Positions 1 to 8,965 of a stretch of 64,000 nucleotides of DNA are shown piece by piece. Under the pieces are notes generated by a model, which saw only the letters and a list, made by a program, of their open reading frames with translations, made no database searches and was not told the origin of the DNA. Each line of letters starts with the position of its first letter. The stretch's first letter is position 1. The stretch is from Candidatus Binatia bacterium (lineage in GTDB: Bacteria; Desulfobacterota; Binatia; Bin18), in NCBI GenBank assembly GCA_951812575.1, contig OX638322.1, forward strand, positions 1,363,925-1,427,924, given 5' to 3'. The position numbers and the translations under genes were made by a program.

Positions 1-917
1 AGGGCGAGAGGACCGATTCCGCAGTACACATCAAGAACGATTTCCTGTCCGGTCATATTGCTCCACCGGACAGCGGTCTCGTAAATACGCTTCGCCATCG
101 GTGGATTGACCTGAGAAAAAGTATCCACCGGGATGCTGAGCCGGATATGCCCTATTTGTTCGAGTAAAGAGTCTCGACCTCGCAAGGGGCGAAAGCGTTT
201 CCCCCAGATCACATTGCCCGGCTGGTCGTTGATATTCTGAACAATGCCACTCAAAAAAGGAAACCGTCGTTCAAGCTGTCGGGTCAAGTCGTGCACCTGG
301 GGAAAGTGCATATGCCGGGTGACCAGCAGCAGCAGCGCCTTCCGCTGCCAAAAACTATAGCGCAGGTCGATATAGCGGAGTTGGCCGGTGTCATGCGCTT
401 CGTTATAGGGGATAATATGCAGCCGTTCTATCGCCTGTTTGAGAAAGGCGACGAGACGGTTGACCTCTTTGGGGTGGACGGGACACGCCGAGATATCAAA
501 AACTTGGTGTGTTGCAGGGATATACAGGCCAATCTGGACTTGCCCTTTGACACTCTGCACGGCCAGCTTAACGTGGGAGCGGTAGCCAAACTTTTTGGGA
601 GAAGCAACGGGCAGCGGAATATTGACCGCCCTGAGCGACGGAAAGGCGGCAAACGCCTCCTGCACTATGGTTTGTTTTCTTTCAAGCTGTTGGTCGTAGG
701 GAACGGAGACGAAAGGGCAGCCGTAACAGTGCGGCGCATGCGGACAGGGCGGCTTCCAGTCGGGCTTACCGCTTATACGCCCGTTTGAACGCGACGACCC
801 TGGGACCAACTTCTTTCTTCTGGACTGACTGTCCGGCTTCGGGGCTTGACGGGAACGCTGGGAACCGGCGTGTCTTTTTCGAGACGTGGACGGCCGCGAG
901 GGTTTATGTTCTGACAC
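1..917 (-). CDS. 23S rRNA/tRNA uracil-C5 methyltransferase (RlmD/TrmA family), 3' end cut by window edge
   Basis: SAM-dependent methyltransferase expected to methylate C5 of a uridine in rRNA or tRNA. Reading the minus strand from a GTG at 917, the N-terminus is a basic tail rich in K/R, followed by a cysteine cluster CPHAPHCYGCPF like the 4Fe-4S ligands of RlmD. Later come FSQVN, a typical motif of the family, and the SAM-binding motif I LDVYCGIGPLAL at 1-30. The catalytic Cys/Glu region lies beyond the window. No TRAM domain is visible; the basic tail takes its place. The start is uncertain: an in-frame stop at 927-929 leaves GTG 917 as the first candidate, with a poor ribosome site. Whether it acts as RlmD, RlmC or TrmA cannot be told. 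Confidence 0.85.
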   Translation of the reverse strand, partial: MSEHKPSRPSTSRKRHAGSQRSRQAPKPDSQSRRKKLVPGSSRSNGRISGKPDWKPPCPHAPHCYGCPFVSVPYDQQLERKQTIVQEAFAAFPSLRAVNIPLPVASPKKFGYRSHVKLAVQSVKGQVQIGLYIPATHQVFDISACPVHPKEVNRLVAFLKQAIERLHIIPYNEAHDTGQLRYIDLRYSFWQRKALLLLVTRHMHFPQVHDLTRQLERRFPFLSGIVQNINDQPGNVIWGKRFRPLRGRDSLLEQIGHIRLSIPVDTFSQVNPPMAKRIYETAVRWSNMTGQEIVLDVYCGIGPLA

Positions 918-1051
918 CGTGGTAGACTACAAACCCTGCTCCTGGGTGTCAACAGAATGCGGCCTGCAGGTGAGTGCAGCGTGACCCGATGACACTCTAC
1001 CCGGTGTCTCCTGTTACAGACGGGTGGAGGGTCGTCAGGCGCCTTCGGAAT

Positions 1052-1444
1052 CTAGGATCCTGAATAGTGCTGCTCTCTCGGTACACGGGAGCGGTGGGTG
1101 CGGCGCAAGAATGCGTACAGTATCCAGGCCGGTCCGCTGATGACCAGAGCATAGATCGCGATTGCTATCGGGCCAAGCAGGCCCGCGAACAGAGACGCTA
1201 CCGCAGTCACAGGTGCCAGTACGGCGAAGGTGGTCCAGGCCGTACCCGGACACCCAATCCGCCGGAGTCTGAGGCAGGCCAGGGCAAGCGGGAGGCCGCA
1301 AGGTGCCGTCACGACTAATGAAAGCCACGCATGCAGTTCTACAGGCCACGGCACACTACGGACCGGGGCCGTCGCGGCGATACCGACTGGCAGCCATAAT
1401 AAGGCAAGCAGACCGAAGGCAAGGCGGCGCGTTATCGTTGGCAT
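1052..1444 (-). CDS. Hypothetical small membrane protein
   Basis: 130-residue frame, unrecognised. It is rich in Leu and Ala and shows three or four hydrophobic stretches (around residues 8-25, 35-58, 70-92 and 95-112), ending in a basic tail with several Arg, as in a small inner-membrane protein. An upstream ATG at 1504 would add 20 polar residues; 1444 is preferred because MPTITRR followed at once by a hydrophobic helix looks like a natural membrane-protein start. No clear ribosome site is seen for either. It lies downstream of aroB on the same strand. An overlapping frame in the same stretch is less protein-like. Confidence 0.45.
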   Translation of the reverse strand: MPTITRRLAFGLLALLWLPVGIAATAPVRSVPWPVELHAWLSLVVTAPCGLPLALACLRLRRIGCPGTAWTTFAVLAPVTAVASLFAGLLGPIAIAIYALVISGPAWILYAFLRRTHRSRVPREQHYSGS

Positions 1445-1585
1445 GTATCCATGATACACCCCGACCCTGCATTCGCCAGTAAGGCGGCGCGTTGAGTCCT
1501 CCAACGCCGTCAGCCGAGTTGATCTGGACGTTTTTGACCCAAAGGAGGGAAGGAGAAAAGGCGTGTGAATTCTGAGCCGGCCCGC

Positions 1586-2674
1586 TCAGGAAGCCGACTG
1601 GTATAGATGCCCGACAATTTCGGCCGCGCTCAAAAACTCAAAGCGTGTTTTGCCAATATCCTCCAGACAGACGAATTTGACTTTTCCGGCAGTGACCTTT
1701 TTGTCCGCCTCGATCCCTATCCGGAGATGCTCTTGTGCGAGATCCTGTGGGATGTCGATCGGTAAGCCGGCCTGTTTGATCAGGCGCACGACACGGTCAC
1801 GTACCGCCGGCCGACACAGACCTCGTTGTTGCGACAGGTGGGTGGCGAAAACCATACCCAGCGCGACCGCTTCCCCGTGGAGAAAGCTTTTGTAACTGGT
1901 GGCACTTTCAATCGCGTGTCCCATGGTGTGACCGAAGTTGAGAATCGCCCGATAATCCCCTTCCGTTTCGTCTTCTTCCACAACCAGAGCCTTGAGTTGA
2001 CAGCATGTCTTGACCACTGAGGTCAGAAGCGCCGGATTGACGCTCAGGAGTACTTTGAGTTCTTCTTCAAGCAACCCGAAGAGTTCCGGACTCAGAATGA
2101 CGCCATACTTGATGACTTCTGCTATCCCTGACACAAACTCACGCTTTGGGAGCGTTTTGAGGACTGCGACATCAACCAGGACCATACGCGGCTGGTAGAA
2201 TGCGCCGATCAGATTCTTCCCTGCCGGATGGTTGACGGCCGTCTTACCGCCGACACTCGCGTCAACCTGGGCAAGGAGGGTGGTCGGGATTTGGATAAAT
2301 GGAACTCCACGCCGGAAGGTTGCCGCCGCAAAGCCCGTGAGGTCTCCGATGACCCCTCCCCCCAGGGCGATTAAAGGCGAGTTGCGCTCAATACGCCCTT
2401 CAACGAGCTTGTCATAGAGAAAGGTCAGCCAGGCCAAGTTTTTATGTTCTTCACCCGCGGGAATCTCTATCACCACCGGCTCGAATCCCTCAGCGGTGAG
2501 AATATTGGTCACCGGATTCCGGTAGTGTTTGCCAACATGGGAATCCGTTATCACCCCGACTCGGCCAGTGAGGAAATTTTGCTGTTTGAGGAGCTGACCT
2601 AATGTGCTGAGGATGTCTGACCCAATGTGGATAGGGTAGGATCGCGCCCCGAGGTTCAGCGTGAGCGTATCCAT
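1586..2674 (-). CDS. aroB: 3-dehydroquinate synthase
   Basis: Second step of the shikimate pathway: NAD- and metal-dependent cyclisation of DAHP to 3-dehydroquinate in the cytoplasm. 362 residues, the usual length. Visible motifs are the glycine-rich GGGVIGDLTGFAAATF, PTTLLAQVDASVGGKTAVN around the nucleotide and substrate sites, and the metal-binding histidines in NFGHTMGHAIE and HGEAVALGM. It starts 10 bp after aroK on the same strand, so the two are probably co-transcribed. The order pilMNOPQ-aroK-aroB is a long-conserved arrangement in Proteobacteria-like genomes. Confidence 0.97.
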   Translation of the reverse strand: MDTLTLNLGARSYPIHIGSDILSTLGQLLKQQNFLTGRVGVITDSHVGKHYRNPVTNILTAEGFEPVVIEIPAGEEHKNLAWLTFLYDKLVEGRIERNSPLIALGGGVIGDLTGFAAATFRRGVPFIQIPTTLLAQVDASVGGKTAVNHPAGKNLIGAFYQPRMVLVDVAVLKTLPKREFVSGIAEVIKYGVILSPELFGLLEEELKVLLSVNPALLTSVVKTCCQLKALVVEEDETEGDYRAILNFGHTMGHAIESATSYKSFLHGEAVALGMVFATHLSQQRGLCRPAVRDRVVRLIKQAGLPIDIPQDLAQEHLRIGIEADKKVTAGKVKFVCLEDIGKTRFEFLSAAEIVGHLYQSAS

Positions 2675-2684
2675 AGCGGCTTTT

Positions 2685-3218
2685 CTACACAGTCGAGTCC
2701 GCTTGGGTCAAGGCTGTCAGTGTCGCCTCTACAACCGCATCCGGGCCTAAGCTCGACGTATCAATAGTGATATCAGCGCGGGCGTAGGCTTCTGCTCTGT
2801 CTGCTAGTAGTTGTTGGATCTTTTCGAGCGGATTGGGTCCCTGTAGCAACGGACGAGTGGTATCACCCTGGACACGTTGGAGAATGACTTCGGGACGAGC
2901 GGTCAGACAAATGACCGGACCGCTCGCTTGCATGGTTCTTGCGTTTTCTCTATCCGCAATGGCTCCGCCACCCGTGGCGATCACCATCTCTTTTGCTTGA
3001 CAGGCGCGGGCTATGGCGTGCCGCTCTCGTTGACGAAAGGCTGTTTCTCCCTCAGTGGCGAAGATCTGAGCAATCGACATGGCCGCTTCACGCTCAATAC
3101 AGGCATCCGTATCAACAAACCTGCGGCCGAGTCGTTTTGCCAGCCGGCTGGCGACCAGGCTTTTTCCTGTTCCCATAAAGCCAACAAAAATAATGTTGCG
3201 TCCACGCCAGGAGAACAT
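2685..3218 (-). CDS. aroK: Shikimate kinase
   Basis: Phosphorylates shikimate at the 3-OH using ATP, the fifth step of chorismate synthesis. 177 residues, normal for the family. The P-loop GFMGTGKS lies near residues 13-20. The shikimate-binding FVDTDACIE follows, and GGGAIADREN gives the conserved GGG turn. The LID arginine is in the GDTTRPLLQG segment. aroB follows after 10 bp. Upstream is a 666-bp gap separating it from pilQ on the same strand, so aroKB may have its own promoter there. Confidence 0.96.
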   Translation of the reverse strand: MFSWRGRNIIFVGFMGTGKSLVASRLAKRLGRRFVDTDACIEREAAMSIAQIFATEGETAFRQRERHAIARACQAKEMVIATGGGAIADRENARTMQASGPVICLTARPEVILQRVQGDTTRPLLQGPNPLEKIQQLLADRAEAYARADITIDTSSLGPDAVVEATLTALTQADSTV

Positions 3219-3884
3219 TACAATGGCTCATACGTTTGAGCGTGCGACTTGTGTGCTAGCCAGGGAGCTTTGCCGTGGCCAACCGCTCTTTTTATACCAA
3301 TAAGAGCCCACCACCACCTCTTTCATCGACAACGACCTGAAGAGCGCCAACCTAAGTAGCCCATTCAGGGCGCTGTCCCACTAAGCAAAACTCCCTGGCC
3401 CTAGCGGCACATTGCCGCCCTCACCACCACCCCACCCAAAGCGTCGCCCTGCGTATGGTCTGTAGTGGGCCAGAGCGTAAAAAAATTTCTTGATTAAAGC
3501 CTGTGACAGTCCTCCATTCCTCACTTTTTCCACTGAGTTTTTTTGTATAGGGGCGGATGGGGTATGCACCCGCCCCTATATTCGTCTCTCCATTTCCACC
3601 ACCACCACATCATACCCCCACTGATAGAGACGCTCGAAGGCTCGAGGCCAACTCAGTATATGCATACTTGGCGTCCAAGCCTCCGAGTGTCCCTACCATT
3701 TCCAATACAGCCTCTCCTTGTTCAGACCTTCGTTCGGTGAGAAGCCTACAAGTCTGAGAACTCTCCCAACACATCTTCCGCGCCGCCACCGTTGGATTCT
3801 CAGGCTTCTAGGTTTTTCGATTCCCCTACCACTCACATCAGCCACAACCTCCACAGTTTAACTCTCAACGCAAATTCCCCTCAC
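3219..3884. other. Intergenic region between pilQ and aroK
   Basis: 666 bp with no convincing gene; the short frames here have no protein-like composition and no ribosome sites. The composition is skewed: long runs rich in CCA/CAC on the plus strand (around 3310-3325, 3420-3435, 3597-3610). A perfect inverted repeat is listed separately. It could hold the end of the pil transcript and the aroKB promoter, but no clear -35/-10 pair was found. Confidence 0.6.
3546..3580. repeat. Perfect 10-bp inverted repeat (hairpin) between pilQ and aroK
   Basis: Arms TATAGGGGCG (3546-3555) and CGCCCCTATA (3571-3580) with a 15-nt loop that can itself pair GGT with ACC. A T run lies just left of it on the plus strand (3537-3544), so read on the minus strand it is followed by A residues, not U. 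It is therefore not a textbook terminator for pilQ. It may be a bound operator or an mRNA hairpin. Confidence 0.5.
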
Positions 3885-6038
3885 TTACGGACGCGCTTCA
3901 TCAGTTGCACGATCCTTCCACAATTGGTGAGCCGACGGTAAACCTGCAGGCGACACTCCAGCAACGATCTTCGGTGTCAGAAATATCAAGAGCTCATCTT
4001 TCGTTCTCCGCCCGGCCTTGCCCCTAAACAGCCAGCCAATACCAGGGGCATGACGCAGGTAGGGAATACCGCTTTCCTGGCGGTCCAGATTGTCTTGCAG
4101 GATGCCACCTAAGACAAAGGTTGCGCCCGCGCGTATCAACACTTGCGAATTCGTCGTGCGCGACAGGACATCCGGGATGCGTGGAATGGTAGAAGAATCT
4201 GCCGTCGTTGTGACACTCGAAGCCGCCAACTCGCTACTCTCTGCCTCGATATCCAAGAGAACGAATCCATCGGAGGAGATTTGCGGGGTCACCTTGAGGG
4301 TGATACCGACATCGAATTCTTCAAACGCCTCCCCACCTCCAGACGTTCCGGCTCCGCCAACGGTCAGATTCCCGGACGTCACAGGTACGCGTACTTCTCT
4401 ACGCGACGTAATGAGTGCTTCGCCATTATTGAGGGTCACGACACGTGGACGCGAAACCACACGAGCTTTCCCTTCGGACTCCAGCGCACTCAGGCGCGTA
4501 TTGAGGCTATGAGTTCCATCAATAGAGCCGAGGAAGAGGTCTAAGGTCGAAGCGCCGGCCGCCAGAGCAGGAAAGTTGGCAATAAAAGGGATCCCGCCAG
4601 TTCCCGTACTCCCGGCTCCCCCAACCCCAATCCGTCCGGGGAAATTGAGGCCGGTTGGCTTCCCCGTTTCTGGGCCGGCCGCGTACTGATAACCCCACTG
4701 AATGCCGAGTGAGCGGTTAATGTTTTCACTGGCGGTGACGATATACGATTCGATCAGAACCTGCGGTGTCTGAATATCGACATTGCGGATAAGCTCCCGC
4801 ACCGCCTCAATATTTTCTCGGACATCACGGATAATGACGACATTTGAGGTCCCGTCGGCGACAATCGTACCTCGCGGCGACATAAGGGCAATCTGTGCCT
4901 CTTTCCCTTGATCCCTGCGTGTCTGGGAGCTTGGGGCTCCCGCGGCGGAATCGCGGGGTTCAGCCTGGCGACCAATTAAGCTGGCAATGTCTGTGGCTTT
5001 GACATAGTTGACTTTGACGTACACGGTTTCCAGGGGCGCGCGGTGCTGTTCCGCTTCCTGAGCCCCGAGCTGTGCAGTGCGTTCCGCTTCCAGACGTGTT
5101 GCAGTTGAAATGGTGACGACGTTGCCGGACTGCGCTCGCTCTAACCCGTTCGCACGCAGGACAACGGCGAGGGCCTGGTCCCACGGAACATCGACTAAGC
5201 GAAGCGTCACCCGCCCTGTCACGTCATCTGTCGCAACAATATTTAATCCACTGACGTCGGCCAGGATGCGCAAGATATCCCGAATATCGGCATCCTTAAA
5301 ATGTAGCGAGATTTTTTGCCCACTATACTGTGGCTGGGACGAGACAAGCGCTGGAGTGCCTTCCTCTTCTCGAAGAGATGCTTCAGAAGGAGCCGTATCG
5401 GGGACGAATGGACGAGATTCGGGAGTCGGGAAGGCCGGTTCCTCTTTCGCTTCTGAAGAAATCGCTGGAGTCTGGGCTAACTGCGTCAGGTCAGCATTCT
5501 CGGCAATGAAAAGAATCTGGGCATCTGCGTGCTTCGAGCCGGTCGTTTTGGTTTTCCGACCGATCCGGGCAGTCAGAATCGCCGCATTGGTATCAACAGA
5601 AACCGGCGGGGGCTTATCCAGCGCCAACTCGACCACGAGACGCATACGACCTGTCGAACTGCTCACTCGGACGGCCGCAATCTGGGGATCGTCCGCCTTA
5701 TACGTGGCGACCTGAGGCCGCGCCTCAATCGGGCCGGTGATATCAATAACTAGCCGGCTCGGCGCGCTGAGGGGAAAGTACTGCAGATTTTCTGGGGGAC
5801 GGGAGAAGCGAAACATGACATTCCGTTGTCCCGCATCCGTAATCACACGGATCTCGTGGAGCTGGAGTGGCCCCATATACGTCGGTGTGGGCACCGGCTT
5901 TGTCATCGGTTCGGGAGGAATCGGGGTCGAAGGCCCTCCCGTCACACTCCGTGACTGATGAGTACAGGCCCCTGCAGTCAGGCAGACCCATAACGGGACT
6001 GCTATTTTCATGGTGTGTCGGTCTAACAAGCTCCGCAT
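3885..6038 (-). CDS. pilQ: Type IV pilus secretin PilQ
   Basis: Outer-membrane multimeric channel through which the type IV pilus passes. About 717 residues. The N-terminus has a signal sequence ending in LTAGAC, which could be a lipobox. Then comes an AMIN domain (residues ~55-150), an acidic/proline linker, the STN/secretin N-terminal domains (KISLHFKDADIRDILRILAD, then a second N domain with VKVNYVKATDIASLI), and the C-terminal secretin domain with VLIESYIVTA and the VPYLRHAP-like end motif (IPYLRHAPGIGWLF). ATG 6038 is chosen because AAGGATGAGG lies just upstream; ATGs at 6044 and 6011 are alternatives. Last gene of the pilMNOPQ operon. Confidence 0.95.
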   Translation of the reverse strand: MRSLLDRHTMKIAVPLWVCLTAGACTHQSRSVTGGPSTPIPPEPMTKPVPTPTYMGPLQLHEIRVITDAGQRNVMFRFSRPPENLQYFPLSAPSRLVIDITGPIEARPQVATYKADDPQIAAVRVSSSTGRMRLVVELALDKPPPVSVDTNAAILTARIGRKTKTTGSKHADAQILFIAENADLTQLAQTPAISSEAKEEPAFPTPESRPFVPDTAPSEASLREEEGTPALVSSQPQYSGQKISLHFKDADIRDILRILADVSGLNIVATDDVTGRVTLRLVDVPWDQALAVVLRANGLERAQSGNVVTISTATRLEAERTAQLGAQEAEQHRAPLETVYVKVNYVKATDIASLIGRQAEPRDSAAGAPSSQTRRDQGKEAQIALMSPRGTIVADGTSNVVIIRDVRENIEAVRELIRNVDIQTPQVLIESYIVTASENINRSLGIQWGYQYAAGPETGKPTGLNFPGRIGVGGAGSTGTGGIPFIANFPALAAGASTLDLFLGSIDGTHSLNTRLSALESEGKARVVSRPRVVTLNNGEALITSRREVRVPVTSGNLTVGGAGTSGGGEAFEEFDVGITLKVTPQISSDGFVLLDIEAESSELAASSVTTTADSSTIPRIPDVLSRTTNSQVLIRAGATFVLGGILQDNLDRQESGIPYLRHAPGIGWLFRGKAGRRTKDELLIFLTPKIVAGVSPAGLPSAHQLWKDRATDEARP

Positions 6039-6065
6039 CCTCATCCTTATTAGGACACCGGTTTC

Positions 6066-6581
6066 CTACCTGTTCGGGTTGGTTTCGCCACCCGTAGGGG
6101 GTCCGTCCGCAACTGCCAGGCGTAATGCCCGCTGCCGGGCCCAACGTTTTCCGGAAAAGTTGGTCTCGTACTCTTCGACCACGATCCGCCCCGGCTCAAT
6201 CGTCCGAATAACGCCACCATTTGCCCCAATGCGGGTGCCGGCTTCGACGATGTATCCAAGACCCTCCTCATCTTCTATCAGCGCCTTTGGCCGGCTAGTT
6301 TGCCAGACTACACCCACCAATTTGAGTTGCTCGAGGTGAAAACGCTGTAGTGGGGTTGTGATCTCGGCAACAACGTTCTGTTCTGGAGCGATGTGAAACG
6401 GGGACAAGAATGGATCGCGTTTTCCGACCGAATCGTAAAAATAGGCGTTTTCCGCCTCCATGCTCCCTTCCGCCCAGGCGGATGCTGTCCAGATGGATGC
6501 TCTGGACAGCTCCGGTAAGGAGAGCCCTCCTATCCAGAGATGAATGAACAGGAATATAGCGGTTGAACGCCCCATCACCAT
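6066..6581 (-). CDS. pilP: Type IV pilus lipoprotein/assembly protein PilP
   Basis: Periplasmic protein that links the PilN/PilO inner-membrane complex to the secretin PilQ. 171 residues. It has an N-terminal hydrophobic signal segment. No clear lipobox cysteine is seen, unlike many PilP proteins, so it may be cleaved by signal peptidase I or stay anchored. The family hallmark GKRDPFLSPF is present near residue 54, followed by the small beta-domain (LEQLKLVGVVWQ, GYIVEAGTRIG, IEPGRIVVEEY). It starts 5 bp after pilO and ends 27 bp before pilQ. Confidence 0.9.
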   Translation of the reverse strand: MVMGRSTAIFLFIHLWIGGLSLPELSRASIWTASAWAEGSMEAENAYFYDSVGKRDPFLSPFHIAPEQNVVAEITTPLQRFHLEQLKLVGVVWQTSRPKALIEDEEGLGYIVEAGTRIGANGGVIRTIEPGRIVVEEYETNFSGKRWARQRALRLAVADGPPTGGETNPNR

Positions 6582-6586
6582 GATTC

Positions 6587-7213
6587 TTACTTTCTTTTCC
6601 TTTTTGGCTGAGCCTCTGCCGCTCTTTGCCGTTCGGTAATCCGTTCCCTCTCCGCTTCGCTGAGGAAGCGATAGGTTGTTGCTGAAAACGAGGCGTCGAC
6701 AGCCACCTGATTGCCCACGAGATGCGGTTCTTTCATACTCACATCTGCCACGTTGACAATCCGGTCGAGACGCCGAACCTGATCAAAAAACAGGGCAATA
6801 TCGTGGTACCCGCCCCGAACGGACATCTGTACCGGAACCTCGGCATAGAGGTCGTGGAGTTGCTCGGGTTGCTGTCGGAACAGGAGGACCTCGAGGCCCG
6901 CATCCTGGCCAAGACGAGAAACCTGGCGGAGCAGCTCGGGAATTTCCTTTTGCTCTGGCAGTTGGGCCTGAGCTTGGTTAAATGTGGCCTCCACTGCCCG
7001 ACTTTCGGCTTCGATATGCCTGCGGTTGGCTAATATTTTGTGCAATGTGGCCCGTTCTGCCTCAAGCTCCTGAATTGTGTGCTGTATCTCAGTGATTTCT
7101 TGGGAGCGAGGCAGGTAGAACCAGAATACGTAAGCAGCGACGATGAGCGCTCCTACGCCCCCATATACGAGACGGCGTTGTGCTGTTGGCAGGTCGAGAA
7201 TGAAAGCAATCAT
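6587..7213 (-). CDS. pilO: Type IV pilus inner-membrane protein PilO
   Basis: Bitopic inner-membrane protein that dimerises with PilN in the alignment subcomplex. 208 residues. One N-terminal membrane helix (residues ~15-35, VYGGVGALIVAAYVFWFY), a coiled coil (~36-85, rich in E/Q/A), then the periplasmic ferredoxin-like domain (VPVQMSVRGGYHDIALFFDQ). The C-terminus is very basic (AEAQPKRKRK), which is less usual. Its ATG overlaps the pilN stop as ATGA, indicating translational coupling. Confidence 0.93.
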   Translation of the reverse strand: MIAFILDLPTAQRRLVYGGVGALIVAAYVFWFYLPRSQEITEIQHTIQELEAERATLHKILANRRHIEAESRAVEATFNQAQAQLPEQKEIPELLRQVSRLGQDAGLEVLLFRQQPEQLHDLYAEVPVQMSVRGGYHDIALFFDQVRRLDRIVNVADVSMKEPHLVGNQVAVDASFSATTYRFLSEAERERITERQRAAEAQPKRKRK

Positions 7214-7803
7214 AAGACTGTCTCTCCCATCTCTTCCTGACTATACGCTGGAATTAGCGCCTCAATGAGAAATTTTTTCACCTGCCCGGCCTCTTCTCTC
7301 AGTCTTCCCCTCTGTTCTTGAACCGTTTCTCGAATTTCCACCCGCTCAAAATATGGAGAGAGTGAGAGGTTGCGCGCAAACGCAGCAATGGTCTGATTGT
7401 CTACGGCTTCGCCTTGGATTTGTGCCGTTCCTTTTGCCTCGGTGAAATGCGTCAACCATAAGAGATCTGGGGTACTCTGACTTAAATCGTCAAGGATACG
7501 GACCGAGGCAGCGCGACGCTGTGGAGAGGTGAGTGAGGTAATCGCTTGTAACCTCTGCACAAGGAGGTCCTGTTTCCTGATAAGCTCCTGTATTTCCTCG
7601 GTTTTTTTACGAACCTGTCTTATTTCGGACTCCAGATCGATGACCTGAGCACGCGCCGTCCCTATCTGTCGTGCTTGGACCACGTGGAGACGAGCGATTG
7701 CGGAGCAAGCAAGGCAGAGGACGATCCCTGCAATGATGAGTTCTTTTCTCCGAACAGGAGCGGTTTCGACTTCTTGGATCGGCAGGAGGTTAATATGGAT
7801 CAT
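7210..7803 (-). CDS. pilN: Type IV pilus inner-membrane protein PilN
   Basis: Bitopic protein whose short cytoplasmic tail binds PilM. 197 residues. It begins MIHINLLPIQ, matching the INLLP motif PilN uses to dock into PilM. One membrane helix follows (residues ~22-42), then a coiled coil (~45-85) and a periplasmic domain (LTHFTEAKGTAQIQGEAVDN). It overlaps both neighbours by 4 bp (ATGA at 7800-7803 and 7210-7213), so pilM, pilN and pilO are translationally coupled. Confidence 0.94.
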   Translation of the reverse strand: MIHINLLPIQEVETAPVRRKELIIAGIVLCLACSAIARLHVVQARQIGTARAQVIDLESEIRQVRKKTEEIQELIRKQDLLVQRLQAITSLTSPQRRAASVRILDDLSQSTPDLLWLTHFTEAKGTAQIQGEAVDNQTIAAFARNLSLSPYFERVEIRETVQEQRGRLREEAGQVKKFLIEALIPAYSQEEMGETVL

Positions 7804-8906
7804 TTGTCTCCAGGCCTCCTGGTTGCGAGTCCCACACTCACGGCAAGCGAGGGGGCATGTTGGGCAAGAAACTCCGTATCAACCTGACGCCCAATATTGA
7901 ATGAGCGGAAGGGATTGACTATTTCGATCGGAACCTGGAGGCGTGTCCCAATAGTCGAGGCGAGTCCCGGCACCTGTGCCATGCCTCCACTTAAATAGAC
8001 CGAGCCGATCGGTTCCTCAGCGGAAGCTGTCCAGAAGAAGCTCAGGGAGCGCTGGATCTCATCAAGCAACTGCTCGGAAGTGATAGACAGGGCACGGTTG
8101 ATATCTTCCTTGTCATGTCCTTCCAGGAAGCCTGAAATTTTTGCTTCTTCCGCTTGCTCTCGACTGATGCCGAACTCCTGGGACAAGAGGTCGGTGAACT
8201 GTTCTCCCCCAACAGCAATATCGCCCGTAAAAGAGGAGCGCCCACCCTTCAGGATGGTCAGAGAAGAGTAACTGGCACCGATATTGATTAACGCCACCAC
8301 TTCGCTTGGGTCTGGGCTGTAATTCGTCTCAAACATGTTTTCGATGGCAAAATAATCGACATCCATGATCGTCGGGATCAGGCCCGCTTCGCTAATAGTG
8401 GCGAGATAGCTATTGATAATATCTTTTCTGACCGCAACAAGCAGAACATCAATATTGCCTGTTGCCAGGTCTCTGCCCAGCACTTGATAGTCAAGGTTCA
8501 CGTTGTCGAGACTTTCAGGAATAAAATTCCCGGCTTCGAATAATATGGTCTCTTCTAATGCGGCTGGCTCCTGAGCGGGAAAGGAGACCGGTTTAATAAT
8601 AACCGCCGGCCCTGGAACAGCAGCGACGACTTCCTGTGTGCGGACCCTATGCTCATCAACGAGGATACGAATCGCCTGGGACACCTGATCGATATCTTGA
8701 ATACAATGATTGTGAACCGTACCAGAGTGGAGTGGAATAATCCCTGCGTTCGTGATCTTGAGACGTGATCCCTGCCCACGAACCTCAACCATCTTGATTG
8801 AGCTTGAACCGATGTCGAGGCTGAGGTAGCCTTTATCCAATTCAAACGGAACCAGAGAAGTCAGGGGACTGGCAAGGCGTCCAAGAGTTTCGCTTAATAA
8901 AGCCAT
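7800..8906 (-). CDS. pilM: Type IV pilus actin-like ATPase PilM
   Basis: Cytoplasmic FtsA/actin-fold protein that forms the cytoplasmic ring of the pilus machine and binds the PilN tail. 368 residues. Actin-fold signatures are phosphate loop 1 LDIGSSSIKMVE near residue 30, ALINIGASYSSLTILKGG for loop 2, and VYLSGGMAQVPGL for the adenosine motif. First gene of the pilMNOPQ operon, transcribed away from priA across a 59-bp gap that must hold both promoters. Confidence 0.95.
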   Translation of the reverse strand: MALLSETLGRLASPLTSLVPFELDKGYLSLDIGSSSIKMVEVRGQGSRLKITNAGIIPLHSGTVHNHCIQDIDQVSQAIRILVDEHRVRTQEVVAAVPGPAVIIKPVSFPAQEPAALEETILFEAGNFIPESLDNVNLDYQVLGRDLATGNIDVLLVAVRKDIINSYLATISEAGLIPTIMDVDYFAIENMFETNYSPDPSEVVALINIGASYSSLTILKGGRSSFTGDIAVGGEQFTDLLSQEFGISREQAEEAKISGFLEGHDKEDINRALSITSEQLLDEIQRSLSFFWTASAEEPIGSVYLSGGMAQVPGLASTIGTRLQVPIEIVNPFRSFNIGRQVDTEFLAQHAPSLAVSVGLATRRPGDK

Positions 8907-8965
8907 AACACCTTAATCTAAGTATTTCCGTCACTTACTATGCAATACAAAAACTAAATTGTCAA

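Noticed and set aside
291..788. 165-codon plus-strand frame
   Set aside because: Antisense of the uracil methyltransferase read from GTG 917, which has FeS, FSQVN and SAM motifs.
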